From assembly GCA_030148605.1 (NCBI GenBank), contig JASBTD010000053.1:62001-126000 (forward strand): a stretch of 64,000 nucleotides of DNA, written 5' to 3'. This document shows positions 6,526-15,132 of this stretch, piece by piece; within the stretch, counting starts at the first letter, position 1; each line of letters starts with the position of its first letter. The notes under the pieces were generated by a model that saw nothing but the letters and a program-made list of their open reading frames with translations, was not told the DNA's origin and did not search any database. A program made the position numbers and the translations under genes. The stretch comes from Erythrobacter sp. GTDB taxonomy: Bacteria; Pseudomonadota; Alphaproteobacteria; Sphingomonadales; Sphingomonadaceae.

Positions 6526-9258
6526 ATGACAGCCCAAAATTCCATTCGGTTCGCTTATCGTTCTGCGCTGCTATGCGGAGCCGCGGCAATGACGGCAGCA
6601 ACACCCGCATTCGCACAGGACGCCGGCTCTCCCGAGGTAGATGCCCCCGCGATCATCGTGACCGGCACCCGCCAGTCTGATCGCTCTGCGGCAGACACTG
6701 TTGCACCGGTCGACATCGTTTCGGGTGCAGAGCTTACCAACCAGGCGGACAATGACATCGGCAACTTGCTGCGTGTTTCCGTCCCCTCATTCAACGTGAA
6801 CACCCAGCCGATCTCGGACGCGGCTACATTGGTTCGCCCGGCTAACCTGCGCGGCCTTTCTCCTGACAACACGCTGGTCCTCGTCAACGGCAAGCGTATG
6901 CACCGCGCGTCTGTGATTGCCTTCCTTGGCGGCGGTATTTCAGACGGTTCGCAAGGTCCGGACGTTTCAACCATTCCGTCGATCGCCATCAAGCAACTTG
7001 AAGTGCTGCGCGATGGCGCGTCTTCGCAATATGGTTCTGACGCGATCGCAGGCGTTCTGAACTTCATCATAAAGGATGATGCCGAAGGCGGCTCGATCTC
7101 CGGCAAATGGGGCTCGACCTATGAAGGTGATGGCGACAATTACCAGATCGCTGCCAACATTGGCTTGCCGATGGGCGATATGGGTTTCCTCAACCTGAGC
7201 GCTGAATATCAGGAATCGGATGCAACCAGCCGTTCGGTGCAGCGTGATGACGCGGCGGCCCTGATCGCTGCAGGCAACACTGCCGTAGCAGATCCAGCGC
7301 AGATCTGGGGCCAGCCCAACGTCAATGACGATATCAAGCTGTTTGCCAACTTCGGCCTGGATCTGTCCGACAATATCTCGTTCTACGCTTTCGGTAACTA
7401 TGCCGAGCGCAATGTGGATGGCGGTTTCTTCTTCCGCAACCCGACCAACCGCGGCGGCGTGTATGCTGGGCCGTTTGTTGATCCGACAACCGGTCAGCCA
7501 TTGGCAGAAGCAGATGGCGGCGTGGCTTCAGTTCTGGTTGGCGATCTCTCGATTGATACCGCTGGCGACTGCCCGGCAGGCATTCCGCTCACCGGCACCG
7601 ATGGCCTGATCCCTGATCCAACCGTGCTTGCATCGGTCACCGCTGATGCAAACTGCTTCAGCTTTGTCGAGTTGTTCCCCGGCGGTTTCACCCCGCGTTT
7701 CGGCGGCGATCTTCAGGATTATTCATTCGCTGCGGGCCTTCGCGGCCAGCTGCTTGACGCGATCGATTTCGACCTGAGCTATCGCTACGGCAAGAACGAA
7801 GTCGACTTCTTCATCCGCAACACGATCAACGCTTCGCTTGGGCCCAATACGCCAACCGAATTCAATCCGGGCGGCTACGCGCAAGAAGAGAATGTGTTCA
7901 ATCTCGATCTGGGCTACGAGCTGCAACTCGGCGAAGCGACGGTCTATATCGCGGCTGGCGGTGAATATCGTGACGAGAAATTCACTATCACAGCCGGTGA
8001 TCCCGCAAGCTTCGCGCTCGGCCCGCTTGCCACGCCATCTGCTGTATTCCCGACCGGCCAAGGCTTCTCTTCAAGTTCGAACGGCTTCGGCGGTTTCGGC
8101 AACAATGCGGCAGGTTCGAGCAAGGAAGACAACAAGGCTGCCTATCTCGATATCGAAGCTGACTTGACGCAAGCCCTGACCGTGCAAGCGGCGGTTCGCC
8201 ACGAAGACACCAAGTCTTTTGGCAGCACCACGACGTGGAAACTGGGGGCGCTCTACAAGGTGTCCGATGCATTCCGCGTTCGCGGTACCTACTCGACCGG
8301 TTTCCACGCACCGACCGCTGGCCAGGCCAATGTGATCAACGTGACCACGCAGTTCTCGAACGGGCAGCTGCAGGATGAAGGTACCTTCCCGCTGTTCAGC
8401 CCGGCTGGCCTGATCGTGTCTGACTTTATCGAAGATACGACCAACCTTGGCCGCCCGACTCTCGGGCCTGAAGAGTCTGACAGCTTTACCTTGGGCATCG
8501 CTGGCGATTTCGGTGACATCACCTTCACGCTGGACTATTTCAACATCAAGCTGGAAGATCGTATCTCGCGTTCTTCGACGATCGATTTCACAGCTGCACT
8601 ATGTTACTTCGGTAACCGCGAGGGTGCTTTCACCTGTGATTTCAACAAACCGTTCGGAACAACGTCGGAATTGCTGGCTCTTCTGGGCACAGCCGGAACG
8701 ATCGACCGGAATGACTTCACCGGCTTTGAAGACCTGACCTCATTCGCCTTCTTCAACAATGCGTTTGACACCCGTACTCAAGGTCTCGACTTTGTGGCCA
8801 ACGGGCGTTTCTTCCTGACGGAAGGCGGCACGACACGCGCAACCTTGGCGATCAACTACACCAAGACTGACGTGAAGAATGCCGATCAGACCATCTCCGA
8901 TACGCGTATCCGCCAGCTTGAAGAGAACCTTCCGAACTGGAAGGGCTTCCTCAACCTGACGCATGAGCAGGGCCGTTTCCGTGGCCTGCTGCGTGCCAAC
9001 TACTATGGCAGCTTCTGGGAAGCACACCTGGACGATGGTACTCTGCCGATCAATGCCAAGTCACGTGTCACCTTCGATGCCGAACTTGGCTATGAAGTGA
9101 TAGACGGTCTGGAGATCGCTGCTGGCGCTCAGAACCTGTTCGACACCTATCCGACCCGCAACCCCTGGGCCGGCGTTGCTGGCGCGGAATATGCCGTTAC
9201 TTCGCCGTTTGGCTTCAACGGCGGCAGCTACTACCTGCGGGCACGTTTCCAGTTCTAA
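6526..9258 (+). CDS. TonB-dependent outer-membrane receptor
   Basis: The ATG at 6526 (GGGAGA 7 bases upstream) gives a 910-residue protein with signal peptide ALLCGAAAMTAATPAFAQ. A TonB-box-like AIIVTGTRQ follows at once, then the plug domain (LRGLSPDNTLVLVNGKR, VEVLRDGASSQYGSDAIAGV-like segment) and a long beta-barrel ending in an aromatic residue (YYLRARFQF). The track start at 6451 adds 25 residues without a ribosome site. It imports a ligand across the outer membrane using TonB energy. No substrate gene is adjacent, so the ligand (siderophore, sugar or peptide) is open. It ends before an excellent terminator. Confidence 0.93.
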   Translation: MTAQNSIRFAYRSALLCGAAAMTAATPAFAQDAGSPEVDAPAIIVTGTRQSDRSAADTVAPVDIVSGAELTNQADNDIGNLLRVSVPSFNVNTQPISDAATLVRPANLRGLSPDNTLVLVNGKRMHRASVIAFLGGGISDGSQGPDVSTIPSIAIKQLEVLRDGASSQYGSDAIAGVLNFIIKDDAEGGSISGKWGSTYEGDGDNYQIAANIGLPMGDMGFLNLSAEYQESDATSRSVQRDDAAALIAAGNTAVADPAQIWGQPNVNDDIKLFANFGLDLSDNISFYAFGNYAERNVDGGFFFRNPTNRGGVYAGPFVDPTTGQPLAEADGGVASVLVGDLSIDTAGDCPAGIPLTGTDGLIPDPTVLASVTADANCFSFVELFPGGFTPRFGGDLQDYSFAAGLRGQLLDAIDFDLSYRYGKNEVDFFIRNTINASLGPNTPTEFNPGGYAQEENVFNLDLGYELQLGEATVYIAAGGEYRDEKFTITAGDPASFALGPLATPSAVFPTGQGFSSSSNGFGGFGNNAAGSSKEDNKAAYLDIEADLTQALTVQAAVRHEDTKSFGSTTTWKLGALYKVSDAFRVRGTYSTGFHAPTAGQANVINVTTQFSNGQLQDEGTFPLFSPAGLIVSDFIEDTTNLGRPTLGPEESDSFTLGIAGDFGDITFTLDYFNIKLEDRISRSSTIDFTAALCYFGNREGAFTCDFNKPFGTTSELLALLGTAGTIDRNDFTGFEDLTSFAFFNNAFDTRTQGLDFVANGRFFLTEGGTTRATLAINYTKTDVKNADQTISDTRIRQLEENLPNWKGFLNLTHEQGRFRGLLRANYYGSFWEAHLDDGTLPINAKSRVTFDAELGYEVIDGLEIAAGAQNLFDTYPTRNPWAGVAGAEYAVTSPFGFNGGSYYLRARFQF

Positions 9259-9283
9259 TAGCTGGCAACACAGTCTAATCAGC

Positions 9284-9317
9284 ACGGGGCGGCCGCAAGG
9301 TCGCCCCGTTCTTGTTT
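9284..9317 (+). terminator. Intrinsic terminator after the TonB receptor
   Basis: An 11-base-pair stem (one G-T pair) from ACGGGGCGGCC to GGTCGCCCCGT closes on a GCAA tetraloop and is followed by TCTTGTTT. It lies 25 bases after the receptor stop codon. Confidence 0.85.
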
Positions 9318-9331
9318 GGGGAGTTGGCTTT

Positions 9332-9859
9332 ATGATCTCGATCCGTCTGGCAGTGCCTGACGATGCAGGTGCTATTGCGCAGCTGATGGAACTTGCGATT
9401 GCCGAACTTCAGAAGGGCTTCCTTACGCCGGAGCAGATCGAATCCTCGCGCGCCGGGATGGGTCTCGATCTTCAGTTGATCGATGACGGAACCTATTTCT
9501 GCGTCGAGGAAGATGGCGCATTGGTCGGCTGCGGCGGATGGTCACGTCGCGCCACGCTTTATGGCGGAAATCACTCGGCGGGGCGCGATCCCAGGCTGCT
9601 GGATCCGGCAAGTGAACGGGCGCGGATCAGAGCGATGTACACGCACCCCGGGCATACAAGGAAAGGAATCGGTCGGCTGATCCTCGACACCGCTGAAAAT
9701 GCTGCGCGAGCAGAAGGTTTCAAGGCGATCGAGATGGCAGCCACGATGTCCGGCAAGCCACTGTATACCGCCTGCGGCTACAGAATCGAAAGCGAATGGT
9801 TTGACGAGAACGGCGCTGTGCCGGTACCGCTTGCAACAATGTGGAAGCCCTTGGACTAG
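9332..9859 (+). CDS. GNAT family N-acetyltransferase
   Basis: The start is taken at ATG 9332 (MISIRLAVPDDAG), giving 175 residues. The track ORF begins inside the TonB receptor and runs through its terminator, so the extension is not real. The GNAT acetyl-CoA site is visible as MYTHPGHTRKGIGRLIL (motif A, Q/RxxGxG/A type), preceded by a beta-4 strand with GCGGWSRRATLYGG. The substrate is unknown. Its TAG stop overlaps the remnant stop of a GMC oxidoreductase fragment on the other strand (CTAG). Confidence 0.88.
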   Translation: MISIRLAVPDDAGAIAQLMELAIAELQKGFLTPEQIESSRAGMGLDLQLIDDGTYFCVEEDGALVGCGGWSRRATLYGGNHSAGRDPRLLDPASERARIRAMYTHPGHTRKGIGRLILDTAENAARAEGFKAIEMAATMSGKPLYTACGYRIESEWFDENGAVPVPLATMWKPLD

Positions 9860-9910
9860 GCGGTCGCAGTCTTCACGAATTCTGCGCAGCGATCATCGAT
9901 CATGATGCCG
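9856..9910 (-). pseudogene. Duplicated 3'-end relic of the GMC oxidoreductase gene
   Basis: Read on the minus strand this stretch encodes IMIDDRCAEFVKTATA followed by TAG, closely matching the true C-terminus SIMIGERCAEFVKAAT of the GMC gene whose stop lies 120 bases away. The two copies share most bases around ACGAATTC-GCGCAGCG and GATCATGATGC but differ at about ten positions. The relic has no start and its stop overlaps the GNAT stop. It looks like the former 3' end of the gene, displaced by the intervening palindromic element. Confidence 0.7.
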
Positions 9911-9977
9911 CCCACCCTTCAGCGAAAGTGGGCACCGGTTTCGCGCCCGGAAGGACGGAAAACAATCCGGAGCATCA
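9911..9977. repeat. Palindromic intergenic element splitting the GMC gene end
   Basis: Between the relic and the live 3' end lies a segment with inverted repeats: CCCAC...GTGGG at its left and CCGG...CCGG-rich sequence at its right. The flanking GATGCC and GGAGCATC are also inverted. It resembles the GTGGGCACCGGTTT-type RIME-like palindromes found between alphaproteobacterial genes. It codes for nothing recognisable. Confidence 0.55.
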
Positions 9978-11561
9978 TCAAGTTGCGGCTTTTACGAATT
10001 CCGCGCAGCGTTCGCCGATCATGATGCTCGGCGCATTGGTGTTCCCGCTGACAAGCCGGGGCATGATCGAGGCATCGGCCACCCAAAGCCCTTCGATCCC
10101 GCGGAAAGCAAGCGTCGGATCGACCACATCGTCTTCATTCGGGCCCATGCGGCAAGTGCCGACAGGGTGATAGATCGTGTCGGATACTTCGCGGATACGC
10201 GCTTCGAGCGCGGCATCATCATTGTAGTCAATCGGGTTGCGGTCCACTGCCCCGGTTTCCGATAGCGGCGGGGTCTCTGCAATCCGCACCATCAAGCGCG
10301 CGCCTGCCTTGAGCAATTCCATGTCGCGTTCGTCGGAAAGGAAATTGGGATTGATCGAAGGAGCGTCTGCGGGGTCTGCGCTGTTCAAGCGCACCCAGCC
10401 GCGGCTTTCCGGGCGCAGCACGCAGACGTGCAGTGAATAGCCATGCTCGCGCAGCTTCTCGCGTCCGTGATCCTGGATGATCGCGCGCATGAAGTGGTAT
10501 TGCACGTCGGGCGCGGGCGCATCGGGGCGTATTTTCACAAAACCGCCGCTTTCTGCGATGTTCGATGTGAGCAGGCCTGTGCGGCTGCGGCGATGTTCGA
10601 AAAAGGCGCGCGCGACCGCCATGATTCCGCGCAGCGAGCCGCCGAACAGGCTCATGTCATTAAGCTCGTAGCTGGTCAGGAAATCGCAGTGATCCTGCAG
10701 GTCTGCACCCACTGCCTGCTTGTCGAGCTTTACGTCGATGCCGTGCCGCTGGAGCTCCTGGCCCGGACCAATGCCTGACAGCATCAGGATTTGCGGCGAA
10801 CCAAAGGCACCGGCAGACAGGATCACGCCAGCATTTGCCCGGATCGTTTCACGCTTGCCGCCGCGACGGATGGATACCCCCGTTGCGCGGCCATTCTCGA
10901 TCTCAAGGCGTTCGACCAAGGCCCCAGTGCGAATGTCGAAATTGGGCTTTCCTTCCAGCGGCTCGACAAAGGCGCGAGCGGCTGACCAGCGCTCACCATT
11001 CGATTGCGTTACCTGATAGAGGCCGAAGCCTTCCTGCCGCGCGCCGTTGAAGTCAGTGTTTTGCGGCAGCTGCAATTGCGTTGCCGCCTGGACAAAGGCC
11101 TTTCCGATCGGGCTGGGGCTGATCAGATCGTTGACAGGGAGCGGGCCGTCACCGCCATGGAATTCGTTGGCGCCATTGGCATTGGCTTCCTGCCGCTTGA
11201 ACACGGGAAGCACATCGTCCCACGCCCAGCCGGTACAACCGAGTGCTGCCCAATTGTCATAGTCCCATGAGTTGCCGCGGATATAGACCATACCGTTGAT
11301 GGCGGAGGACCCGCCAAGGCCGCGCCCGCGCGGCTGGTAGCCGATGCGACCGTTAAGCGATTCCATCGGCTCGGTATCGAACTTGTAAGTGCTCTTTTCC
11401 GGCATGAAGCCAAGCAGGCCCGGAGTGCGGGTGAAGATGTGCTTGTTCTCGCCGCCAGCCTCCACCAGGCAGACCCGCTTGGAACTGTCAGCTGAAAGCT
11501 TCGCTGCTGCCGCGCTTCCTGCGCTGCCACCACCGATCACGATGTAGTCGAAGGTATCCAT
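9978..11561 (-). CDS. GMC family FAD-dependent oxidoreductase (choline/alcohol dehydrogenase type)
   Basis: The 527-residue protein opens with the FAD dinucleotide motif DYIVIGGGSAGS (Gly10-Gly15), then GMC signature 1 (GRGLGGSSAINGMVYIRG) and signature 2 (GAFGSPQILMLSGIGP). The catalytic His-Asn pair is visible as YHPVGTCRMG and NTNAPSIMIGERC. It oxidises a primary alcohol to an aldehyde; the substrate is not defined. It is the last gene of a leftward operon after a fatty acid hydroxylase gene (23-base gap) and a small hypothetical gene. Its 3' end exists twice (see the relic at 9856). Confidence 0.93.
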   Translation of the reverse strand: MDTFDYIVIGGGSAGSAAAAKLSADSSKRVCLVEAGGENKHIFTRTPGLLGFMPEKSTYKFDTEPMESLNGRIGYQPRGRGLGGSSAINGMVYIRGNSWDYDNWAALGCTGWAWDDVLPVFKRQEANANGANEFHGGDGPLPVNDLISPSPIGKAFVQAATQLQLPQNTDFNGARQEGFGLYQVTQSNGERWSAARAFVEPLEGKPNFDIRTGALVERLEIENGRATGVSIRRGGKRETIRANAGVILSAGAFGSPQILMLSGIGPGQELQRHGIDVKLDKQAVGADLQDHCDFLTSYELNDMSLFGGSLRGIMAVARAFFEHRRSRTGLLTSNIAESGGFVKIRPDAPAPDVQYHFMRAIIQDHGREKLREHGYSLHVCVLRPESRGWVRLNSADPADAPSINPNFLSDERDMELLKAGARLMVRIAETPPLSETGAVDRNPIDYNDDAALEARIREVSDTIYHPVGTCRMGPNEDDVVDPTLAFRGIEGLWVADASIMPRLVSGNTNAPSIMIGERCAEFVKAAT

Positions 11562-11584
11562 TATCTCTCCTCTTGGGGGAGACG

Positions 11585-12532
11585 TTAGGCAGGCTCTTCA
11601 CTCGCTGCAATCAGGTTTTCTGTTGCAACCGAATTTTCCTGCGATTGCCGTGCTTGCCAGCGTGCGCGAATCGTGTCCGATGTGTCGCGGCTGCCGTCAT
11701 GTGTCCAGCCCGGCTCGCGCAGCAGGTAGGATAGCTTGTGCTTCCACGGTGCGCGCCACATGTCCTGAAAGATTCCGATCCATTCGTGGAACACCGCCCA
11801 CAGCAGGTTGAAGCTGCCTAGCTGTTTGACGATGCCGTAGCGGATTTTCTCTTCATCGGTCTCAGGCTCGAAAGTGCCGAACATCTTGTCCCAGACGATG
11901 AAAACACCGGCATAATTGCGGTCAAGGTAACGCGGGTTGGTGGCGTGGTGGACGCGGTGATGGCTTGGTGTGTTCATCACCGCTTCGAACCAGCGGGGCA
12001 TCTTGTCGATCGCTTCAGTGTGAATCCAGAATTGGTAGATCAGATTGAACCCCGCGCAGATCGCGATCATCGCGGGGTGGAAGCCAAGCAGGATCAGCGG
12101 CAGCGCAAAGAGAAAGCCGAAGGTCGCAAAATTGGTCCAGGTCTGCCGGAGTGCGGTGGAGAGATTATAGTGCTGGCTGGAATGGTGGTTCACATGCGCT
12201 GCCCACATCCAGCGGATGCGGTGCCCGGCGCGGTGCACCCAGTAATATTTGAGATCGTCCAGCACGAAGCATAGCGGCCAGGCCCACCATACGGTCCACC
12301 ACTCAGCGCCGAAATCGAACAGGCGATAGTCCCATGCCTTCAGGAACAGCAGGAAAAAGAACCCGCCAAAAATCAGGCTGGAAACGGTGCTGCCAAGCCC
12401 GAATGCAAGACTGGTAAGCGTGTCGCGCGGCTCATAGGCCTCTGGCCGGTTGCGCCAGGCCCAGATCATCTCGATCAGGACAAGCGCGACAAAGCCGGGG
12501 ACAGCATAATCAACTGGCGAAAAATCAGGCAT
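11585..12532 (-). CDS. Sterol desaturase / fatty acid hydroxylase family protein
   Basis: A 315-residue membrane di-iron enzyme. The eight-histidine signature is present as HRAGH, HVNHH and HRVHH, placed between hydrophobic segments (IFGGFFFLLFL, LFALPLILLGF). It should hydroxylate or desaturate a lipid chain in the inner membrane using oxygen. The gene follows a small membrane-anchored protein by 4 bases and precedes a GMC dehydrogenase by 23, so hydroxylation followed by alcohol oxidation of the same lipid is an attractive inference. The C-terminal ~45 residues are polar and poorly conserved. Confidence 0.9.
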   Translation of the reverse strand: MPDFSPVDYAVPGFVALVLIEMIWAWRNRPEAYEPRDTLTSLAFGLGSTVSSLIFGGFFFLLFLKAWDYRLFDFGAEWWTVWWAWPLCFVLDDLKYYWVHRAGHRIRWMWAAHVNHHSSQHYNLSTALRQTWTNFATFGFLFALPLILLGFHPAMIAICAGFNLIYQFWIHTEAIDKMPRWFEAVMNTPSHHRVHHATNPRYLDRNYAGVFIVWDKMFGTFEPETDEEKIRYGIVKQLGSFNLLWAVFHEWIGIFQDMWRAPWKHKLSYLLREPGWTHDGSRDTSDTIRARWQARQSQENSVATENLIAASEEPA

Positions 12533-12536
12533 CGTT

Positions 12537-12941
12537 CTATTTCTCTAACCGATTGATGGCTTCGGCCCAAGTCTGGGGCGCATCGATCTCGAGCACAGCC
12601 GAGCCGTATCGCCGCTCGCCGCTATCGATAACAAGCGCCCCTTCGCTCGCTTGCGCAAACGAATTTGCAGTCAAGAGCCTGCCCGCAAACTTGTTGCCGT
12701 GCGGCTTCAGGATCAGAACCTGCCCAGCCGCATCGCGCAAGATGGCTCCGTTCCCGCTCTTGTCGATTGCAAGGGTGACGGCAGCGAACCCGTCAACGGC
12801 TTCGTTGGCGGCAGCACGCGCATCATCCTCGTCTGCCAGCCGCGGTGCGCCGCCGAGCTTTAAAGCATAGGCGAGTCCTGCCAGTGCGAGAATTGCGACC
12901 AGCGATCCAACGAACTGCAGAAGTTCCGGTGTTAGAATCAT
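12537..12941 (-). CDS. Hypothetical membrane-anchored protein
   Basis: Start chosen at ATG 12941 (MILTPELLQFVGSLVAILALAG), giving 134 residues; the track ORF extends 56 codons into the promoter and 5' end of the divergent amidohydrolase gene. The N-terminus is one transmembrane helix, followed by a ~100-residue soluble domain with AVTLAIDKSGNGAILRDAAG and EIDAPQTWAEAINRLEK. I do not recognise the family. It lies 4 bases upstream of the hydroxylase gene, so it is probably translated with it and may be a partner or anchor subunit. Confidence 0.7.
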   Translation of the reverse strand: MILTPELLQFVGSLVAILALAGLAYALKLGGAPRLADEDDARAAANEAVDGFAAVTLAIDKSGNGAILRDAAGQVLILKPHGNKFAGRLLTANSFAQASEGALVIDSGERRYGSAVLEIDAPQTWAEAINRLEK

Positions 12942-13002
12942 CGTTTTGCCGATTGGCATGGGCCGCGCTTTGCGGCAAGCAGGGATGAAGAGAGGAATTG
13001 CA

Positions 13003-14424
13003 ATGAAATCCATCGTCAGCATGCTTGCAACCGCTGCGTTTTTGGCATCACCCCTGGCCGCGCAGTCGGCTGATCCGGTCGCCAAGGTCGAAGCCCAACA
13101 GGCGCGCACCGAGCGCGTTGCGCAACAATTGTGGGAGTGGGCCGAGCTGGGCTATCTTGAAGAGCGCTCGAGCGGCCTGATGATGGAAGAACTGGCTGCT
13201 GAGGGCTTTGAGATCACAGCAGGGATCGCTGAAATCCCTACGGCTTTTGTTGCCGAATGGGGTGAAAGTGGCCCGGTGATTGCGATCCTGGCAGAGATGG
13301 ATGCATTGCCGGGAATCAATCAGTCTGCATCGTCCACACGCGATCCGATTGATGGCAAACACGCCGGGCAGGCATGCGGGCATAATCTCTTCGGAGCCGG
13401 TTCGTTGACGGCGGCAATCGCAGTCAAGCAATGGCTGGAAGCGACAGGAACGCCGGGGCGTATCCGGCTCTATGGCACTCCTGCCGAAGAGGGCGGCTCG
13501 GGAAAGGTCTATATGACCCGCGCGGGGTTGTTCGACGATGTAGACATCGCGATCCACTGGCATGCGGATGATGAGAACAGCGCAGCAGCGCGCACTAGCC
13601 TGGCCAACCGATCAGCCAAGTTCCGTTTCACTGGCATTTCCGCCCATGCCGCGGGTGCGCCGGAACGCGGTCGCTCCGCACTCGATGGCGTGGAAGCCAT
13701 GAACATGATGGCGAACATGATGCACGAGCATATCCCGCAGCAAGCGCGCATGCATTACGTCATCACCTCTGGCGGCAATGCGCCGAATGTGGTGCCCGAT
13801 TTTGCCGAAGTGTTCTACTACGTCCGGCATCCCAAACCCGAAGGCGTTGAAGCGATCTGGACCCGGCTGGAAGATGCGGCGCGCGGCGCAGCGCTGGGCA
13901 CAGGCACTCAAGTCGAGTGGGAAGTGATCCATGGCAACAACCCGCTGCTGGTTAATGAAACGCTGGCCAAAGTGATGGACGCCAAGCTGCGCCAGATCGG
14001 CGGCGTTGAGTATACGGAAGAAGAACGCGCCTGGGCCGAAGAGATCCAGAAATCGTTGGGAAATGCGGCAAAACCGCTGGAAAGCGCGGCTGAGGTTCAG
14101 CCTTACAACAAGAGCCTGGGCTATGGTTCGACTGACGTAGGAGACGTCTCTTGGGCTACACCGACAGTGGGCGTGCGAACGGCTACATGGGTGCCCGGAA
14201 CCAGCGCGCATAGCTGGCAAGCTGTGGCTGCCAGCGGGCATTCGATTGGTCACAAAGGCACTCAGGTCGCCGCGAAAGCCATGGCCTTGATGGCTGTAGA
14301 GCTGTTCACGAATGAAGGACTTCGCCAGGCCGCGCGGGCTGAATTCGATCAATCTCGCGGCCCTGACTATGAATATCGCTCATTGCTTGGCGATCGCGCT
14401 CCACCGCTTGATTATCGCAAGTAA
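13003..14424 (+). CDS. M20 family amidohydrolase (AbgB-like)
   Basis: The ATG at 13003 has AGAGGA 6 bases upstream and produces a signal peptide (SMLATAAFLASPLAAQ), so the 473-residue enzyme is probably periplasmic. M20 metal ligands appear in AEMDALPG, GHNLFGAG (after QAC) and TPAEEGGSGK, with the dimerisation-domain GISAHAAGAPERGRSALD. This pattern fits AbgB-type aminobenzoyl-glutamate or aminoacyl hydrolases. The track start at 12946 overlaps the divergent gene's promoter and is less likely. The natural substrate is uncertain. Confidence 0.9.
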   Translation: MKSIVSMLATAAFLASPLAAQSADPVAKVEAQQARTERVAQQLWEWAELGYLEERSSGLMMEELAAEGFEITAGIAEIPTAFVAEWGESGPVIAILAEMDALPGINQSASSTRDPIDGKHAGQACGHNLFGAGSLTAAIAVKQWLEATGTPGRIRLYGTPAEEGGSGKVYMTRAGLFDDVDIAIHWHADDENSAAARTSLANRSAKFRFTGISAHAAGAPERGRSALDGVEAMNMMANMMHEHIPQQARMHYVITSGGNAPNVVPDFAEVFYYVRHPKPEGVEAIWTRLEDAARGAALGTGTQVEWEVIHGNNPLLVNETLAKVMDAKLRQIGGVEYTEEERAWAEEIQKSLGNAAKPLESAAEVQPYNKSLGYGSTDVGDVSWATPTVGVRTATWVPGTSAHSWQAVAASGHSIGHKGTQVAAKAMALMAVELFTNEGLRQAARAEFDQSRGPDYEYRSLLGDRAPPLDYRK

Positions 14425-14431
14425 GTGAGGG

Positions 14432-14872
14432 CTACTCGCTGGATTGCGCAGCGAGCATATCCATCGAGGCACGGACCGGGGAGACATCGTAGCCAGCATT
14501 GCGCGCCGCTGCGGCAATCTCTTCGGGATCGCCACCGGCGCGCGCTTGCGCCAGCGACCACAGCAGCGTTGAACGGGTTCCGCTCCGGCAATAGCCCAGC
14601 ACTTTGCCATCCGTGGCAGCAAGCGCGTTCTGCATTGCTTCGACCTGTGGTTCGCTAAAGCCGGAATGGCCGATCGGGATGGCCAGATAATCCATTCCAG
14701 CCGCACGCACAGCCGCTTCTATCTCCGCGCCCTGAGGTTCGTCGGGCGCTTCCCCGTCAGGCCGGTTATTGATCACCAGAGTGACGCCAGCCGCCACTGC
14801 TTGCGGAATGTCGGCAAGCTGGATCTGCGGGCTTGCAAGCATGCTGTCTGAAAGCTGACGAAAGTCTGACAC
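14432..14872 (-). CDS. DUF442 / TIGR01244-type phosphatase-like protein
   Basis: A 146-residue protein with the fold of dual-specificity phosphatases. The active-site loop GYCRSGTRSTLLW provides the Cx5R motif (Cys and Arg both present), and VTLVINNRPDGEAPDEPQG is the conserved N-terminal DUF442 segment. Family members are often annotated as sulfur transferases or fused to beta-lactamase-like (Blh) domains; here it stands alone. It converges on the amidohydrolase gene with 7 bases between stops. The substrate is not known. Confidence 0.87.
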   Translation of the reverse strand: MSDFRQLSDSMLASPQIQLADIPQAVAAGVTLVINNRPDGEAPDEPQGAEIEAAVRAAGMDYLAIPIGHSGFSEPQVEAMQNALAATDGKVLGYCRSGTRSTLLWSLAQARAGGDPEEIAAAARNAGYDVSPVRASMDMLAAQSSE

Positions 14873-15132
14873 GGATAATCTCCTCGAATCCTGTTCTCCG
14901 CCTGACTAGCCATGAAAGGCACTCACTGTCGAATGCGAAAATGTCACAATCGTGTGCCTATAGCAGCTCCAATGTTAAATTGTTCGCCACGCACGACATT
15001 GTGCGCTATATTGACAGCAAAGAGGTGGGGTTTCGGCATTTTGCCGGCGTTCCTGCTGTGTATCGCGCAGGCGTCCGTCAGCCTCGTGTACGCAATTGAA
15101 ATAGGGCGGATTGACAAGGTACGTACTAGGTT
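14873..15132 (+). other. Leader region before the double cold-shock gene
   Basis: The 260 bases between the divergent DUF442 gene and the cold-shock gene contain no credible ORF. A long 5' untranslated region is usual for cold-shock genes and would fit here. TTGACA occurs at 15011 and 15109, but neither has a convincing -10 element at the right distance. No confident promoter or riboswitch call is possible. Confidence 0.4.

Noticed and set aside
15109-15114. TTGACA as a -35 element for the cold-shock gene
   Set aside because: The matching -10 would fall at or after the start codon, so it cannot be the promoter of this gene.
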